Assembly (NCBI RefSeq): GCF_000172795.2
Contig: NZ_CP020948.1
Location: 151,248 to 215,247, forward strand
Origin: Rhizobium sp. CIAT894
GTDB taxonomy: Bacteria > Pseudomonadota > Alphaproteobacteria > Rhizobiales > Rhizobiaceae
Reading direction: 5' to 3'
Length of the DNA: 64,000 bases
In this document: piece by piece, positions 1 to 8,431 of the stretch
Position numbering within the stretch: position 1 is the stretch's first letter
Layout: each line of letters begins with the position of its first letter
Position numbers and translations under genes: made by a program
The notes under the pieces: generated by a model
Seen by the model: only the letters and a program-made list of their open reading frames with translations
Told to the model about the DNA's origin: nothing
The model's database searches: none

Positions 1-1044
1 CGCCGGCTGCTGCTGCGCGCGCTTGAGCTGACCGACCAGGCGCTCGACATCGCAATCGAGACCGGCGACAGCTGGGCAGCCCGCATTTGTCTCGGCAACA
101 ACGCCGATTACTACAGCCATATCGGTGAGCACGAAAAGGCGCTCCAGTGCATGGAGCGCTATCAGCTGTTTCAAGAAAACAGCTATGTCAGGGACAGGCA
201 GCAATATCTCTACACCCTGGGTCAGATCTACATCAATTATGGAAAATTCGCGGACGCCCGCTCGCTGCTGCTCGAGGCGATGGAGTTGATCGGCGAGGGC
301 GGCAGTTTCGATTCCTATATCCAGATCTACTTTTATCTGTCGCAGGCGCATGAAGGGCTGGGGCAGTTCGATCTGGCGCTGGAGGCCCACAAAAAATACC
401 ACCAAGCCTACCTGCAGAACAGTGCCGAAAGAACCCAGCAGCGCACACGGCTGGCCGAAATCTACTATGAAACCAAGCGGCTGAAGGAAGTTGCCGAAAC
501 GGAAACGAAGCGTGCGGATACGCTGGAAGCCTCCTATCAGAAGCTGCAGGAAGAAACCGATATCCTTGCCAGTGCCGTCTATCTGGACGCGCTAACCGGG
601 CTTTATAACCGCAAATATCTCGACAGCCGCTTTAAGGAGCTGACATCCGAGAAGCGCCCCTATTCCATCGCGATGCTGGATGTCGATCACTTCAAGTCGG
701 TCAACGACAACTTCTCTCACATGATCGGCGACCAGGTTCTGAGTGCCATCGGAACCATATTGCGCAGCCAGTTGCGAGTTACCGATCAGGCGATCCGCTT
801 CGGCGGCGAGGAGTTCGTCGTGTTGCTGGCGGGCGCTCCGCGAGGGGCGGCCGATGTCTGCGAGAGGCTGCGCTCGGCGGTTGAACAATGGGACTGGTCG
901 GAGATCTGCAACGGGCTGCGTGTAACGATCAGCATCGGTGTCGCCAGCACCCTGTCTGCCAAGTCTCCGAACGAGATTTTGGCGATCGCCGATCAGAATC
1001 TCTACACGGCGAAAAAGACCGGCCGCAATCGCGTTGTGGCGTAA
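1..1044 (+). CDS. GGDEF diguanylate cyclase with TPR repeats, 5' truncated by window edge
   Basis: The reading frame is open from base 1, so the true start lies outside the window. The visible 347 residues begin with TPR-like helical pairs, continue through a charged coiled-coil linker, and end in a GGDEF domain. The catalytic signature is GGEEF, and an RVTD motif five residues upstream matches the RxxD inhibitory I-site. This predicts an active, product-inhibited diguanylate cyclase making cyclic di-GMP. No membrane segment or secretion signal is visible in this part, so the enzyme is probably soluble, with the TPR region sensing a partner. It converges on the phosphatase gene that ends at 1099. 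The family call is firm; the input signal is unknown. Confidence 0.9.
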   Translation, partial: RRLLLRALELTDQALDIAIETGDSWAARICLGNNADYYSHIGEHEKALQCMERYQLFQENSYVRDRQQYLYTLGQIYINYGKFADARSLLLEAMELIGEGGSFDSYIQIYFYLSQAHEGLGQFDLALEAHKKYHQAYLQNSAERTQQRTRLAEIYYETKRLKEVAETETKRADTLEASYQKLQEETDILASAVYLDALTGLYNRKYLDSRFKELTSEKRPYSIAMLDVDHFKSVNDNFSHMIGDQVLSAIGTILRSQLRVTDQAIRFGGEEFVVLLAGAPRGAADVCERLRSAVEQWDWSEICNGLRVTISIGVASTLSAKSPNEILAIADQNLYTAKKTGRNRVVA

Positions 1045-1098
1045 CGGCGTTCCGCAGCTTCCCGACAAAGTTCGCAGTATTCTCTGAGACAGGAGTCT

Positions 1099-1908
1099 CT
1101 AGAGCCCCTCGATGTCGAGAATGAAGGCGAATTCGCTAGCAAGCCCGGGCGCGTGGGCAATGACGGGTCCGCCCTGCGCAAGCAGCCTGTCGACATCGGG
1201 CATTGCCACCATTGCGCCGGCCTCTTCGGCGATCAGCGCGCCGGCAAGCATGTCCCAGGCGTTGAGATGGCGCTCGTAATAGAGATCGGCAGCACCCTCG
1301 GCGACACGAAGGAGGTCGATAGCGGCCGCGCCCATGCGGCGGTAGTCCATGCCGCGCTCGTGGAGGCGCCGCAGGAGCGCCAGGTGGTCGTCGAAGCTCG
1401 TCTTGCGGGAATGGCCGAGAATGACGAGCGCATGGGCTGGATCGGCGGTCGCAGCCGCATGGACCGGAAGCCCGTCCTTGAAAGCCCCGCCGCCGCGAAC
1501 GGCGTGAAAGACCTTGTCCGCGGTGGCATCGTAGACCACGCCGATCTCGACCGTGCCGCCGGCGACGAAGGCGATCGAGACGCCCCAGTGACGCAAGCCC
1601 CTGATATAATTGGTCGTGCCGTCGATCGGATCGACGACCCAGGTGCCGGCTCCGCCCGATCCTCCGCCGCCCTCCTCGCCCATGAAAGTGTCGTCGGGAA
1701 AGCGCGAGATGAGCGCATCGCGGATCGCCTGCTCGGCCTTTCTGTCGGCGATGGTGACGAAATCCTGCAATCCCTTGTTCTCGACGGCAAGCGTACCGGG
1801 ATTGGAGTCGCGCCGAAACCGGGCCGCTTCCCGTCCGACTTCGAGGGCGACTGACATCGCGACCTCTGATCGGGCGCGGATGGCGGCGGCATCAAATGCG
1901 GAACTCAT
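1099..1908 (-). CDS. Inositol monophosphatase family protein
   Basis: This 269-residue protein has the normal length for the Mg-dependent inositol monophosphatase/FBPase-like family. It carries the metal-binding motifs GEEG, DPIDGTTN and the C-terminal AWDMLAGALIAEEAG block. The family hydrolyses phosphate monoesters such as inositol-1-phosphate or sugar phosphates in the cytoplasm. The start ATG overlaps the stop of the LacI gene (ATGA), so it is the last gene of the ABC/GDPD operon. Inference: it removes the phosphate left on one product after the GDPD in the same operon cleaves an imported phosphodiester. The exact substrate cannot be read from sequence. Confidence 0.88.
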   Translation of the reverse strand: MSSAFDAAAIRARSEVAMSVALEVGREAARFRRDSNPGTLAVENKGLQDFVTIADRKAEQAIRDALISRFPDDTFMGEEGGGGSGGAGTWVVDPIDGTTNYIRGLRHWGVSIAFVAGGTVEIGVVYDATADKVFHAVRGGGAFKDGLPVHAAATADPAHALVILGHSRKTSFDDHLALLRRLHERGMDYRRMGAAAIDLLRVAEGAADLYYERHLNAWDMLAGALIAEEAGAMVAMPDVDRLLAQGGPVIAHAPGLASEFAFILDIEGL

Positions 1909-2912
1909 CAGGCAGTCCTTCTTTTTATCAACGTCACCGGCGTGAATTCGACACGCGCCGTCAAGTCCGGCTCTGCGATCCGGCTCATCAGCAGATCGAC
2001 GGTCTGTTCGGCCTGGATATCGCAGGGCTGGCGGATGGTCGTGAGATCGTAGGCGGTCCAGCTCGCCTGGGGAATATCGTCATGACCGATGATGCGTATC
2101 GGCGGCGCATCGTCGCGGCTGCGGCCCTGCATGGCCCGGTCGACCACGCCGCAGGCCATATAGTCGTTGGCGCAGAACAGCCCATCGATGCCGGATGCGG
2201 CAAGGTCGGCTGCCGCGTCGTAGCCGCTCCGATAATCGTTGATCCTGACCGGCAGCATCTGCGCTTCGACCCCGAGCTGCCTGCAGCGTCCCAGGAACGC
2301 TTCGCTGCGCCGCCGCGCCGTATAGGATATGGCGGGGGCCGCCATGACGGCGAGCTTTCGCGCGCCGCTTTCGATCAGGTGGGTGGCGGCGAGATGGCCG
2401 GCCATGCGATCGTCGGAGATGATGCGATCGACGAAGGGGATATCGTCGCCCTTGTTGATCAGCACGATCGGCACGCCCTCGGCCGCACATTGTTCGCAAA
2501 TCTCGGTCGGCGGCGCGTCTGAGGTGACGATGACACCTGAGACGGCGTAATGCAGCAGCTGGCCGATGACGGTCGAGGTATCCGCCTCCTGCGAGGTCGG
2601 CAGCAGGATGGGGCGGAAATTGCGGGCGATCAGCACTCTGGCCAGATTCTCGATCTGCAGCGTCCGGAACGGATTGTCGAGACCGGCGGCGACGACGCCG
2701 ACCAGATCGGAGCGTTTATTGGTGAGGCTTCGGGCAAGATAGTTCACCCGGTAGCCGAGTTTCTTGGCGGCCTCGAAGACCTTCTCGCGCGTCTTCGGCG
2801 AGACGCTGGCATCCGGCGTGAAGGCGCGCGACACGGCGGCGCGCGAGACACCGGCCACACGCGCCACGTCGAAGGAGGTTACCTTGCGCGGTCCCTTATC
2901 CTTGTCTGCCAA
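1908..2912 (-). CDS. LacI family transcriptional regulator
   Basis: The 334-residue protein has an N-terminal LacI helix-turn-helix at about residues 12-35 (TSFDVARVAGVSRAAVSRAF), the hinge region with NYLARSL, and a periplasmic-binding-protein-like sensor domain to the C terminus. Length is typical for the family. It lies inside the operon, overlapping the GDPD gene by 17 bp and the phosphatase gene by 3 bp, rather than being divergent from it. It most likely represses the operon in response to a sugar or polyol ligand; a candidate operator lies at 8416-8431. The ligand is not known. Confidence 0.92.
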   Translation of the reverse strand: MADKDKGPRKVTSFDVARVAGVSRAAVSRAFTPDASVSPKTREKVFEAAKKLGYRVNYLARSLTNKRSDLVGVVAAGLDNPFRTLQIENLARVLIARNFRPILLPTSQEADTSTVIGQLLHYAVSGVIVTSDAPPTEICEQCAAEGVPIVLINKGDDIPFVDRIISDDRMAGHLAATHLIESGARKLAVMAAPAISYTARRRSEAFLGRCRQLGVEAQMLPVRINDYRSGYDAAADLAASGIDGLFCANDYMACGVVDRAMQGRSRDDAPPIRIIGHDDIPQASWTAYDLTTIRQPCDIQAEQTVDLLMSRIAEPDLTARVEFTPVTLIKRRTA

Positions 2913-3675
2913 CTGCTTTTTCCCTCTCTACCGACGGTCGCATCAGATCGGGCAGATCCGTGCAGATGCCGAGAACCGGCAGTTTCATGATGTCATCGAG
3001 AACGACCGGCCGCTCCTCGTGCCAGAGCACGATCTCGCGGCCCGCCGCAAAAGCGCGACGCGTTAACGTGTCGGTTACCAGATCCTGCGGACGTTCGCCT
3101 GCTCTTTCCCAGCAGAGATGCAGGATATCGGCGCCGGCCTCGTCGCCCAGCGCATGCGGATCGTGGCCGACGCGGATCAGCACCGAAAGCGGAAAATCGC
3201 AGCCTGCGTCCCTGAGTTCGCGCACCTGCGCCGTATCGAAAGAGCCGAGGCAGGCGAAACGCTGGTTCATCTCGGCAAGATCGCGCCAGCAGCGCAGGCC
3301 GGTGCCGGGGGCCTTGAGCTCGACATAGAGGCCGGTCCCGGTCTCGCGGCCGAGAGCGGCTACCTCCGAAAAACTTGGCACATCGACGCCGTCGAGGGCG
3401 GCAAGCTCGGCGGCCGTCATTTCGGAAATGCGCCGATCGATGCCGAAGACGCGTTCGAGATGGTCGTCATGCGAAACGACGACCACGCCGTCTTTGGTCA
3501 GTTGCGTGTCGAGCTCCCACATCTCAGCACCGAGTTCGGCAGCGCGCCGGAAGGCGGCGATCGTGTTCTCTCGTTCGTGGCCGCTGGCGCCGCGATGGCC
3601 GATGCAGAAGGGAAGCCGGCCTTTGGCCGCCGGCCAGCCGTAGCGGGTGAAAAATGCCGAGAAATCGCGGGTCAT
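2896..3675 (-). CDS. Glycerophosphodiester phosphodiesterase family protein
   Basis: A 259-residue GDPD-family TIM barrel. The N-terminal block IGHRGASGHERENTIAAF holds the catalytic His-Arg and metal-binding Glu-Asn, followed by WELDTQLTKDG and the second catalytic His in VVSHDD. The family cleaves glycerophosphodiesters to an alcohol plus sn-glycerol-3-phosphate, and some members act on sugar phosphodiesters such as agrocinopine (AccF). There is no signal peptide, so it acts in the cytoplasm on imported substrate. Its start overlaps the ATPase stop by one base, and the binding protein, permeases, ATPase and a phosphatase share the operon. This context points to catabolism of a phosphodiester-linked sugar or polyol. 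Confidence 0.9.
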   Translation of the reverse strand: MTRDFSAFFTRYGWPAAKGRLPFCIGHRGASGHERENTIAAFRRAAELGAEMWELDTQLTKDGVVVVSHDDHLERVFGIDRRISEMTAAELAALDGVDVPSFSEVAALGRETGTGLYVELKAPGTGLRCWRDLAEMNQRFACLGSFDTAQVRELRDAGCDFPLSVLIRVGHDPHALGDEAGADILHLCWERAGERPQDLVTDTLTRRAFAAGREIVLWHEERPVVLDDIMKLPVLGICTDLPDLMRPSVEREKAVGRQG

Positions 3676-4730
3676 CAGAGCCTCCCGCCATTTTCATCGA
3701 AGACCAGCACGCCGCGGCTGTCGATCGCCCAGTGCACCTCGTCGCCGACGTGAATGTCGTTGCGCACCGGCTGGATCGACCGCAGCAGCGGCCCGCCGGC
3801 AAGCGCCACGTCGTAGAGGTTCTCGCGGCCCTGCGTTTCGGCGAAGGTGACCTTGCCGGAGACGGGTGTGTCGCCCGCCGGAGTGAAATGCTCCGGCCGG
3901 ACGCCGAGCATCAGCCTCGTGCCCTCGGCGGTGCCGATGGTACTGGGCAGCGGCACGCGGATTTCGCTTTGGGGGATGACAAAGGCGCCCTTGTCCATGA
4001 TACCGCGCAGGAAGGTGATCGGCGGATTTCCGAGGAAGCCGGCGACGAAGGCGGTCTTCGGATCGTTGTACATTTCGGCCGGCGTGGCGATCTGGACGAT
4101 CTCGCCTTCCTTCATGATGGCGATGCGGTCGCACATGCTCATCGCCTCGACCTGGTCATGGGTGACGAGAATGGCGGTGATGCCGGTCTCGCGCTGCAGG
4201 CGGCGGATTTCCGAGCGCATTTCGAGGCGCAGCTTGGCGTCGAGATTGGCGAGCGGTTCGTCGAGCAGCAGCACGTCGGGCTTGCGGATCAATGCGCGGG
4301 CGAGCGCCACTCGCTGCTGCTGGCCGCCGGAAAGCTGCGCGGGACGGCGTTCTATGAGGTTGTCGATGTGAACAAGCCCGGAAATGCGCTCGACCTCCTT
4401 GCGGATTTCGGCGGGGTTGACGCCCTTCACTTTCAGGGGAAAGCCGATGTTCTCGGCGACCGTCATGTGCGGGTAGAGTGCATAGGATTGGAAGACGACG
4501 CCGACATTTCGGGCTTGGCTCGGCAGGTCCGTCACGTCGCGATCGCCGAAGAGGATGCGTCCGCCGGTCGGCCGGTGAATGCCGCAGACCGCAAAAAGCG
4601 TCGTCGATTTGCCGCAGCCGGAAGGGCCGAGCAGCGCCAGCATCTCGCCGTCGCCGACTTCGAGCTGCATGTTCTCGATGACCTTGGTGGAGCCGAAGCT
4701 CTTCGAGAAATTGTCGAGGAGGATGCGCAT
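3675..4730 (-). CDS. CUT1 ABC transporter ATP-binding protein (UgpC/MalK type)
   Basis: The 351-residue protein carries Walker A GPSGCGKST (about residue 35), signature LSGGQQQR, Walker B VLLLDEPLANLD, and a C-terminal OB-fold regulatory domain typical of MalK/UgpC. It powers uptake by the two permeases encoded directly upstream in the transcript. The start ATG overlaps the stop of the permease gene at 4730. UgpC-type ATPases commonly serve glycerol-3-phosphate or glycerophosphodiester import, which fits the GDPD gene next door, but sequence alone does not separate this from other CUT1 sugar ATPases. Confidence 0.93.
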   Translation of the reverse strand: MRILLDNFSKSFGSTKVIENMQLEVGDGEMLALLGPSGCGKSTTLFAVCGIHRPTGGRILFGDRDVTDLPSQARNVGVVFQSYALYPHMTVAENIGFPLKVKGVNPAEIRKEVERISGLVHIDNLIERRPAQLSGGQQQRVALARALIRKPDVLLLDEPLANLDAKLRLEMRSEIRRLQRETGITAILVTHDQVEAMSMCDRIAIMKEGEIVQIATPAEMYNDPKTAFVAGFLGNPPITFLRGIMDKGAFVIPQSEIRVPLPSTIGTAEGTRLMLGVRPEHFTPAGDTPVSGKVTFAETQGRENLYDVALAGGPLLRSIQPVRNDIHVGDEVHWAIDSRGVLVFDENGGRL

Positions 4731-5578
4731 CAGCCTTTGCTCCCGCCGCCGTAGATGTTCATGAGGTATTTGTTGAAGAGTGCGTAGGCGATCAGAACCG
4801 GAAGGAAGTAGAAGATGCCGACCGCCTTGAACATGTTGAAATCATAATTGTTGTCATCGACCAGGAAGCCGGCGAGATAAACCGACAGCACCTGTACCTG
4901 GTTGCCGGGCGCCAGCACCTGCGGCAGGATGAATTCGCCCCAGCCGGAGAGGAAGGAGAACAGGCCGAGCGCCATGATGCCGGGCTTGACCTGCGGCAGT
5001 ACCAGGCTGCGCCAGACGCGGAAACGCGAGGCGCCGTCGACGACGCCGGCCATTTCGATTTCCCAGGGCACGGTGTCGTAGAAGCCTTTCATCAGCCAGA
5101 TGCCGAGCGGCAGGTCGATCGCCGCCTTCACCAGGATCACGCCGATCAGCGAATTGTAGAGGCCGATCATCTGCAGCACGATGAAGATGGCGATGATCAG
5201 CGTCACCGACGGGAAGGCATGCAGCACCATGACGCCGGCAAGGAAGAAGCCGCGCGCCGGTACATTCAGTCGCGACAGCACGTAGCCCGCCATCGACGAG
5301 ACGATGAGCACGACGCTGGTGGTGCAGGCTGCAAAGAGCAGCGTATTCACAGTCGCCTGCCAGATGTTGGCCTTGCCCGGCGTCGTCTGCCACAGGAAAC
5401 GCCAGTGATCGAGCGTCAGGCCCGAAGGCAGCAAGGCGTCCGGCTGCTTTACCGTCACGGTGTCGAGGAAGAGATAGACATACATCAAGAGCAGCGGCAG
5501 GCTGACGATCGTCAGTGCCGATATAACGGGCCAGCTGCTGTAATTTGCCGAGGGCTGCGATCGTTCGGCCATGGTCAA
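4730..5578 (-). CDS. CUT1 ABC transporter permease (MalG/UgpE type)
   Basis: A 282-residue inner-membrane permease with about six hydrophobic segments and the EAA cytoplasmic loop (EMAGVVDGASRFRVWRSLVLPQVKPG) that docks on the ATPase. Length and architecture match MalG/UgpE. It overlaps the upstream permease gene by 4 bp and the ATPase gene by 1 bp, showing tight translational coupling. It forms the translocation pore with the larger permease encoded at 5575-6876. Substrate is inferred only from operon context. Confidence 0.92.
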   Translation of the reverse strand: MTMAERSQPSANYSSWPVISALTIVSLPLLLMYVYLFLDTVTVKQPDALLPSGLTLDHWRFLWQTTPGKANIWQATVNTLLFAACTTSVVLIVSSMAGYVLSRLNVPARGFFLAGVMVLHAFPSVTLIIAIFIVLQMIGLYNSLIGVILVKAAIDLPLGIWLMKGFYDTVPWEIEMAGVVDGASRFRVWRSLVLPQVKPGIMALGLFSFLSGWGEFILPQVLAPGNQVQVLSVYLAGFLVDDNNYDFNMFKAVGIFYFLPVLIAYALFNKYLMNIYGGGSKG

Positions 5579-6876
5579 TCCTCGATCAGGGGCTTGGCGA
5601 CGAGCGTGCCGTAGTTGAAGACGCGCAGATAGAGCAGCGACAGCGTGACGCCGATAACGACGAGCACCAGCGCCATGGCGGCGCCCAGCCCATATTCGAG
5701 GTTGCCGGCATAATTCCTGAGCGCGGTATGATAGGCGGCGAGTGCCCAGACCTCGGTCGAATTACCAGGTCCGCCGTTGGTGGCGAGCAGGATCTCGTTG
5801 AAGGAGGCGAGCAGCGACAGCGTCTGGTAGCAGGTGACGAAGAGGATCGGCCAGCGCATCTGCGGCAGGATAATGTAGCGGATCTGCTGCCAGCGCGAGG
5901 CGCCGTCGACCTCGCTCGCATAGAACTGGCTCTTGGGAATGGCCTTCATTGCCGAAGAGAAAACCAGCATGCCCATCGAGGCGCCGATGAAACCGTTGAT
6001 CAGCACGACGAAGAACCAGGCATGATAGGCGGTGTCGAGCAGGTAGTTCTTCGGGGGATAGCCGAACTTGCCCATCAGGATGGAGATGAAGCCGCTATCC
6101 CAGGCGAGCCATTTCCACAGCAGGACATAGATGACCACGGGGGTGATGCGCGGCAGCAGCCAGATGCCGCGGAAGATCGAGGCCGGTCCCGGCGGCATGT
6201 AATGCGTCCAGATCGCCAGCAGCAGCGCATAGCCGACGTTGAAAAGCGTCAGTACCAGGGCGACGTAGAGCACGGTATTCAAGAGCACGCGCGCCATGTC
6301 GGGCGAGGTGGCCAGGCGCGAGAAATTGTCGGTCGTCCAGGTCCAGCCGGTATAGGTGGCCGTGGCGACGGTTTCCTTCTGTTCCGGCGTCAGCTTGAGG
6401 CCCAGCGTATCAAGAGCCGAAAACAGCTGCTCCTTGCTGTCGAAACGTGTGTTGACGACGGAGCGGTTGAACTGTTCGGAGATCTGTTTGACGTCGCGTG
6501 TCGAAGGTCTCTCGGAAAGATCCTTGATCATCCGCTCAGCGTCGCGGCGGGTCGCAAACACCTCGCCCGTATGTTTGGCGCGCAATTCGCCGGCAATCCC
6601 CGGCGCGAGCCCGAGGCCCTCCACGGCCTTGAGACCGGCTTCATCGATCGCGTAGCGCGGCTCGGAAATCTCGGCGGCGATGTCGGGCATCGCCGATTTC
6701 AGCGTGATCAGGGAATTGGGCGCAATCTGGTAGACACCGCCGGAGATGCCGGTCGCGGTCGTCATATTGGTCATTGAGAAAACCGCCGTCAGAACGACGG
6801 GCAGCAGGAAGAACAGGACGATCATGATCGCCGCGGGCGCGATCATCACCAGTCCGAGTGTTCTGGACGATTTCAT
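5575..6876 (-). CDS. CUT1 ABC transporter permease with enlarged periplasmic loop (MalF/UgpA type)
   Basis: At 433 residues this permease is clearly longer than the usual 290-320 of UgpA-type subunits. After a first membrane helix (about residues 7-30) comes a hydrophilic stretch of about 160 residues before the second helix near residue 200, comparable to the periplasmic P2 loop of MalF. The C-terminal half carries the remaining membrane helices and an EAA loop (SEVDGASRWQQIRYIILPQM). It pairs with the downstream MalG-type permease. The extra domain presumably touches the binding protein. The start ATG at 6876 has a purine-rich upstream region (gaggaggctgcc). Confidence 0.9.
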   Translation of the reverse strand: MKSSRTLGLVMIAPAAIMIVLFFLLPVVLTAVFSMTNMTTATGISGGVYQIAPNSLITLKSAMPDIAAEISEPRYAIDEAGLKAVEGLGLAPGIAGELRAKHTGEVFATRRDAERMIKDLSERPSTRDVKQISEQFNRSVVNTRFDSKEQLFSALDTLGLKLTPEQKETVATATYTGWTWTTDNFSRLATSPDMARVLLNTVLYVALVLTLFNVGYALLLAIWTHYMPPGPASIFRGIWLLPRITPVVIYVLLWKWLAWDSGFISILMGKFGYPPKNYLLDTAYHAWFFVVLINGFIGASMGMLVFSSAMKAIPKSQFYASEVDGASRWQQIRYIILPQMRWPILFVTCYQTLSLLASFNEILLATNGGPGNSTEVWALAAYHTALRNYAGNLEYGLGAAMALVLVVIGVTLSLLYLRVFNYGTLVAKPLIED

Positions 6877-6897
6877 GGCAGCCTCCTCGCGGGACCG

Positions 6898-6926
6898 GCC
6901 GGGCGGCGGGGTTGCCGCCGCCCGGC
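6898..6926 (-). terminator. GC-rich hairpin between binding-protein and permease genes
   Basis: A perfect 12-bp stem (GCCGGGCGGCGG paired with CCGCCGCCCGGC, 5-nt loop) lies 8 bp after the stop of the solute-binding-protein gene and before the first permease gene. There is no U-tract, so it is more likely a 3'-end stabiliser or partial attenuator that raises binding-protein expression, as known for malE-malF, than a full terminator. Confidence 0.6.
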
Positions 6927-6934
6927 GGAATGCT

Positions 6935-8281
6935 TCAGCGGATGACGATCTTGTCGCCGAGCGTGCTCTTTAGCTCGCTCTCGGCATCACTGACCGCGGC
7001 ATCGACGGTCTTGTCGCCGGTCCAGGATGCCTGGAGGTTCTTCCACATAATGTTCCAATAGGTGCCGAAATCGGAATTGTTCGGCATGGCATTGGCATGC
7101 GGCAGCAGGCGTTCGGTGGCTTCGCGGGTCCAGCGGTCGGCCGAGTAGAAATCGACTTGGGATTCTGCCTCGGAGATGCCGAGATGGGCCGATTTGACTG
7201 CATGCAGCGCGTTGATGCGCGGCTCGGAGGCGATCGTGATCAGCTGGGCGGCGATGTCGGTGTCTTCCTTGTCGTGACCGGCGGTCAAGAGGTAGACGAG
7301 CGGATGGGTCAGCGTGTTGGCCTTGCCGCCTTCGCCGGCCGGGATCAGCGTGAAGATCACGTTGCCGAAGAAGTCCTTGAGGCCTTCCTGGTTGACGAGA
7401 CGGGCATAGTGCCAGGTGCCGCCGTCCCAGATGCCGGCCTTGCCGGTGGCGACTTCCTTCCACCACTGGTCGCCCGGCATGCCGATGTGGTTCTTCTTGG
7501 TGACGCCTGATTTAACGGCATCGGCGAAGAACTGGTAGGTGCGCGTCATCGCCGCCTTGTCGAAGACGAGTTTGCCGCCCTCTTCCATCGTGCCGCCGAA
7601 GCTGGTGTAGAACTGCCAGTAGTCAGGGCCGTTGCTGGTGCGGGGATAGAAGCCGTAGCCCGGCTGGACGAGGCCCTTGTCCTGCATCTTCTTGGCGTCT
7701 TCGAGCAGGTTCTTCATGGTGTACTTGCCGTCCTGAACGCTCTGCGGCAGCGCGTCGAGATCGGCGTCGCTATAGCCGATCGCTTTCATGTACGGCTTCC
7801 AGAAGAACATCGGACGGGATTCGGCATCCTGCGGAATCCCGTAGACGGTGCCATTGTAGGAGGCGATCTGCAGCAGGTTTTCGTAGATGCCGTTGAGCGG
7901 CCAGGAGTCGAGATCGACGTAATCTTCGATCGGAACGATGAGGCCGGCCTGCGACCAGGGCGCGATGTCTTCATGACCGCTGACGACGATATTGGGCGCG
8001 GTCTTGGCTTCTGCAGCCAGCGTCAGCGCCTGCTTGAAGTCCTCCCAGGCCGAATAGGATTTCTTCTCGACGGTGATTTTCAGGTCTTCGCCCTTGAGGG
8101 CGGCCTGGCGCTGCAGCTGCTGGGCCGCGATCTCGATAGCGTCGAGGCGATAGACGTCGTTCGGGCCGGTGCCGCCTGCCCAGACGCTGATGGTAACGTC
8201 CTTGGCGAAGGCGAAAGCGGAGGTCGAGGCCAGGATGGCGGCCGCGATGGTGAGGGATTTCAGTGTCGGCAAAATGGTCAT
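6935..8281 (-). CDS. ABC transporter extracellular solute-binding protein (CUT1)
   Basis: The chosen start at 8281 gives 448 residues, with a good ribosome site (GGGAG about 9 nt upstream) and a Sec signal peptide (MTILPTLKSLTIAAAILAS, cleavage near AFA-KDV). The open frame extends 50 codons further, but that extension lacks signal-peptide character. The mature protein has the family 1 sugar-binding fold: TISVWAGG at the N terminus and a central GIWDGGTWHYARL segment. It binds substrate in the periplasm for the permeases downstream. It is the first gene of the operon running to 1099. Confidence 0.9.
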   Translation of the reverse strand: MTILPTLKSLTIAAAILASTSAFAFAKDVTISVWAGGTGPNDVYRLDAIEIAAQQLQRQAALKGEDLKITVEKKSYSAWEDFKQALTLAAEAKTAPNIVVSGHEDIAPWSQAGLIVPIEDYVDLDSWPLNGIYENLLQIASYNGTVYGIPQDAESRPMFFWKPYMKAIGYSDADLDALPQSVQDGKYTMKNLLEDAKKMQDKGLVQPGYGFYPRTSNGPDYWQFYTSFGGTMEEGGKLVFDKAAMTRTYQFFADAVKSGVTKKNHIGMPGDQWWKEVATGKAGIWDGGTWHYARLVNQEGLKDFFGNVIFTLIPAGEGGKANTLTHPLVYLLTAGHDKEDTDIAAQLITIASEPRINALHAVKSAHLGISEAESQVDFYSADRWTREATERLLPHANAMPNNSDFGTYWNIMWKNLQASWTGDKTVDAAVSDAESELKSTLGDKIVIR

Positions 8282-8415
8282 CTTCTTCGTCTCCCTGGAA
8301 GAGCAGTGTGAAGCCTCTTGGCGGGTCAGCACTGCTGATGATGGCCGCTCCGAAACCCCACGAAAACGTGACGATGTCCGCTCTAGGGGGTTGATGTAAC
8401 GACCGAATGACAAAA

Positions 8416-8431
8416 TTGAGCACGTGTGCAA
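8416..8431. promoter_or_regulatory. Candidate LacI-family operator
   Basis: TTGAGCACGTGTGCAA is an imperfect palindrome (12 of 16 positions) centred on CACGTG, with outer TTG/CAA arms like many LacI-family operators. It lies about 135 bp upstream of the binding-protein start, in an AT-richer segment suited to a promoter. Binding by the operon's own LacI protein is inference. Confidence 0.35.

Noticed and set aside
5545..6777. 410-codon plus-strand open frame
   Set aside because: It lies antisense to the permease gene, whose membrane helices and EAA loop are clear; the product is rich in Arg, Asp, Gly and His as expected of shadow frames in high-GC DNA.
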